The notes under the pieces were generated by a model, which was given only the letters and a program-made list of their open reading frames with translations, did not search any database and was not told where the DNA came from. Shown here one piece after another: positions 7,075-7,848 of a DNA stretch of 7,848 nucleotides (its first letter is position 1; the number at the start of each line of letters is the position of its first letter). Source of the DNA: Candidatus Melainabacteria bacterium (lineage in GTDB: Bacteria; Cyanobacteriota; Vampirovibrionia; 2-02-FULL-35-15). Position numbers and translations under genes: made by a program. The DNA lies in assembly GCA_023250175.1 (NCBI GenBank), contig JAHFBD010000098.1, positions 1 to 7,848 on the forward strand, read 5' to 3'.

Positions 7075-7848
7075 TTATTCATCATCTAAAATCTTTAACC
7101 AATCCTGTTCAGTGAACTGATTTCTAAAACCAAATCTATTCAGTACAATATCCATATAGTTTCTTCTTTGTCCTTCTGGAGCAAGCTTTATAAACTCCTT
7201 TACAAAGTTTATTTTCGTATTATATACAGGCTCAGTAACAGTTTCTCTATATTTCGCTAGATTTAATTTTCTAATGTCCAAACCAAGATCTACTCGTTTG
7301 CTTTTTCTTAGATTTACATCTTTTATAGAATCAAGTTTATCCAGGTTTCTTAAAAGCTCATAACAATTAGTTTCAATTTCTTTTAAATCACTCTTATCAA
7401 TTCGTTTATCATTTCTAACACTTTCTAAGTGCTGCCATAGAAATCTACTCTGCAAGCTTCTTTCATATATTTCAAACATAGAAAGTGTTTTATCTGAACC
7501 TTTAAAAAGCCTTTCCCCTAGTTCATTTATCTTTAACTCAGAATCAAAAGAATCACCGTACCTGTAAAGCTCAACTAATCCTGCACTAACATAAGGCATA
7601 GTTTTAACAGGAGTGGTTAATCGCATATTACGCTCTAAACGCATAGTGATAGCTTCTCCAGTGTTTTGGCATTCTTGGAAAATGGAATTAAGTAATGGAT
7701 CCTGATTATGAATAAAAAATAATTGTTCTGATTGACCACGAAACATTGCTTTACCAAATCCACTTAATAAACCATTTGAATTACCAAGAACTCTAAAACA
7801 AGTCTTTAAAATATCTGGATCAATTTTTCCATTTGATTTTACTGAAGA
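7075..7848 (-). CDS. Protein of unknown function, start beyond the window (partial)
   Basis: The minus-strand frame is open from the right edge to TAA at 7077-7075, giving 257 residues; the true start lies outside. An internal ATG at 7746 is unlikely to be the start, because 34 further codons upstream are open without a stop and read as ordinary protein (for example FRVLGNSNGLLSGFGKAMF). I recognise no family. The visible part is highly charged, with no signal peptide or membrane segment, and looks largely helical. Features include the run EAITMRLERNMRLTTPVKTM, a Lys/Asp/Glu-rich middle likely to form helices or coiled coil (SVRNDKRIDKSDLKEIE), and the ending WLKILDDE. It converges on groEL, with its stop eight bases beyond the groESL terminator. 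No function is proposed. Confidence 0.8.
   Translation of the reverse strand, partial: SSVKSNGKIDPDILKTCFRVLGNSNGLLSGFGKAMFRGQSEQLFFIHNQDPLLNSIFQECQNTGEAITMRLERNMRLTTPVKTMPYVSAGLVELYRYGDSFDSELKINELGERLFKGSDKTLSMFEIYERSLQSRFLWQHLESVRNDKRIDKSDLKEIETNCYELLRNLDKLDSIKDVNLRKSKRVDLGLDIRKLNLAKYRETVTEPVYNTKINFVKEFIKLAPEGQRRNYMDIVLNRFGFRNQFTEQDWLKILDDE

Overview
This is an AT-rich bacterial chromosomal window holding mostly housekeeping genes. GroES and GroEL read as cyanobacterial-type from memory of the family: for example the GroEL stretch [21 protein letters not shown], the motif AAVDEG.VPGGG and a short tail ending MDY with no GGM repeats. Together with the low G+C content and a possible FlgM-like protein, this suggests a non-photosynthetic relative of Cyanobacteria (Melainabacteria/Vampirovibrionia-like). 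That placement is an inference and was not tested by a search.

Layout. Positions 1-87 may hold the last 28 codons of an upstream gene. mnmE (200-1594, +) encodes the tRNA-modifying GTPase; a consensus -10 box lies only 9 bases before its ATG, so the transcript is probably nearly leaderless. Facing it, with a 7-base gap, is a 69-residue minus-strand gene (1602-1811) whose C-terminal half resembles the anti-sigma-28 factor FlgM; it has its own plausible promoter. A 348-base intergenic region (1812-2159) carries divergent promoters, an inverted repeat over the -10 box of the next operon, and a motif repeated three times.

A probable two-gene operon follows: a membrane-anchored LysM protein (2160-2993) and, 22 bases on, a secreted family 5 solute-binding protein for peptide-like ligands (3016-4779). 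No permease or ATPase genes accompany it here. A 254-base leader region (4780-5033) then precedes groES (5034-5339, most likely starting at TTG) and groEL (5373-7007). It has no CIRCE operator, and it contains a possible 23-residue membrane micro-ORF. A strong intrinsic terminator (7031-7067) closes the groESL operon. A minus-strand gene of unknown function (7075 to beyond 7848) converges on it; its reading frame runs off the window, so its true start is not visible.

How the genes relate. groES and groEL form one folding machine. The LysM protein and the binding protein may act together at the cell wall. mnmE and the FlgM-like gene are only convergent neighbours. Nothing here is clearly a new defence or mobile system. 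The most interesting items are the LysM/binding-protein pair with its operator-like promoter, the short FlgM-like protein, the near-leaderless mnmE, and the groES leader with its micro-ORF.
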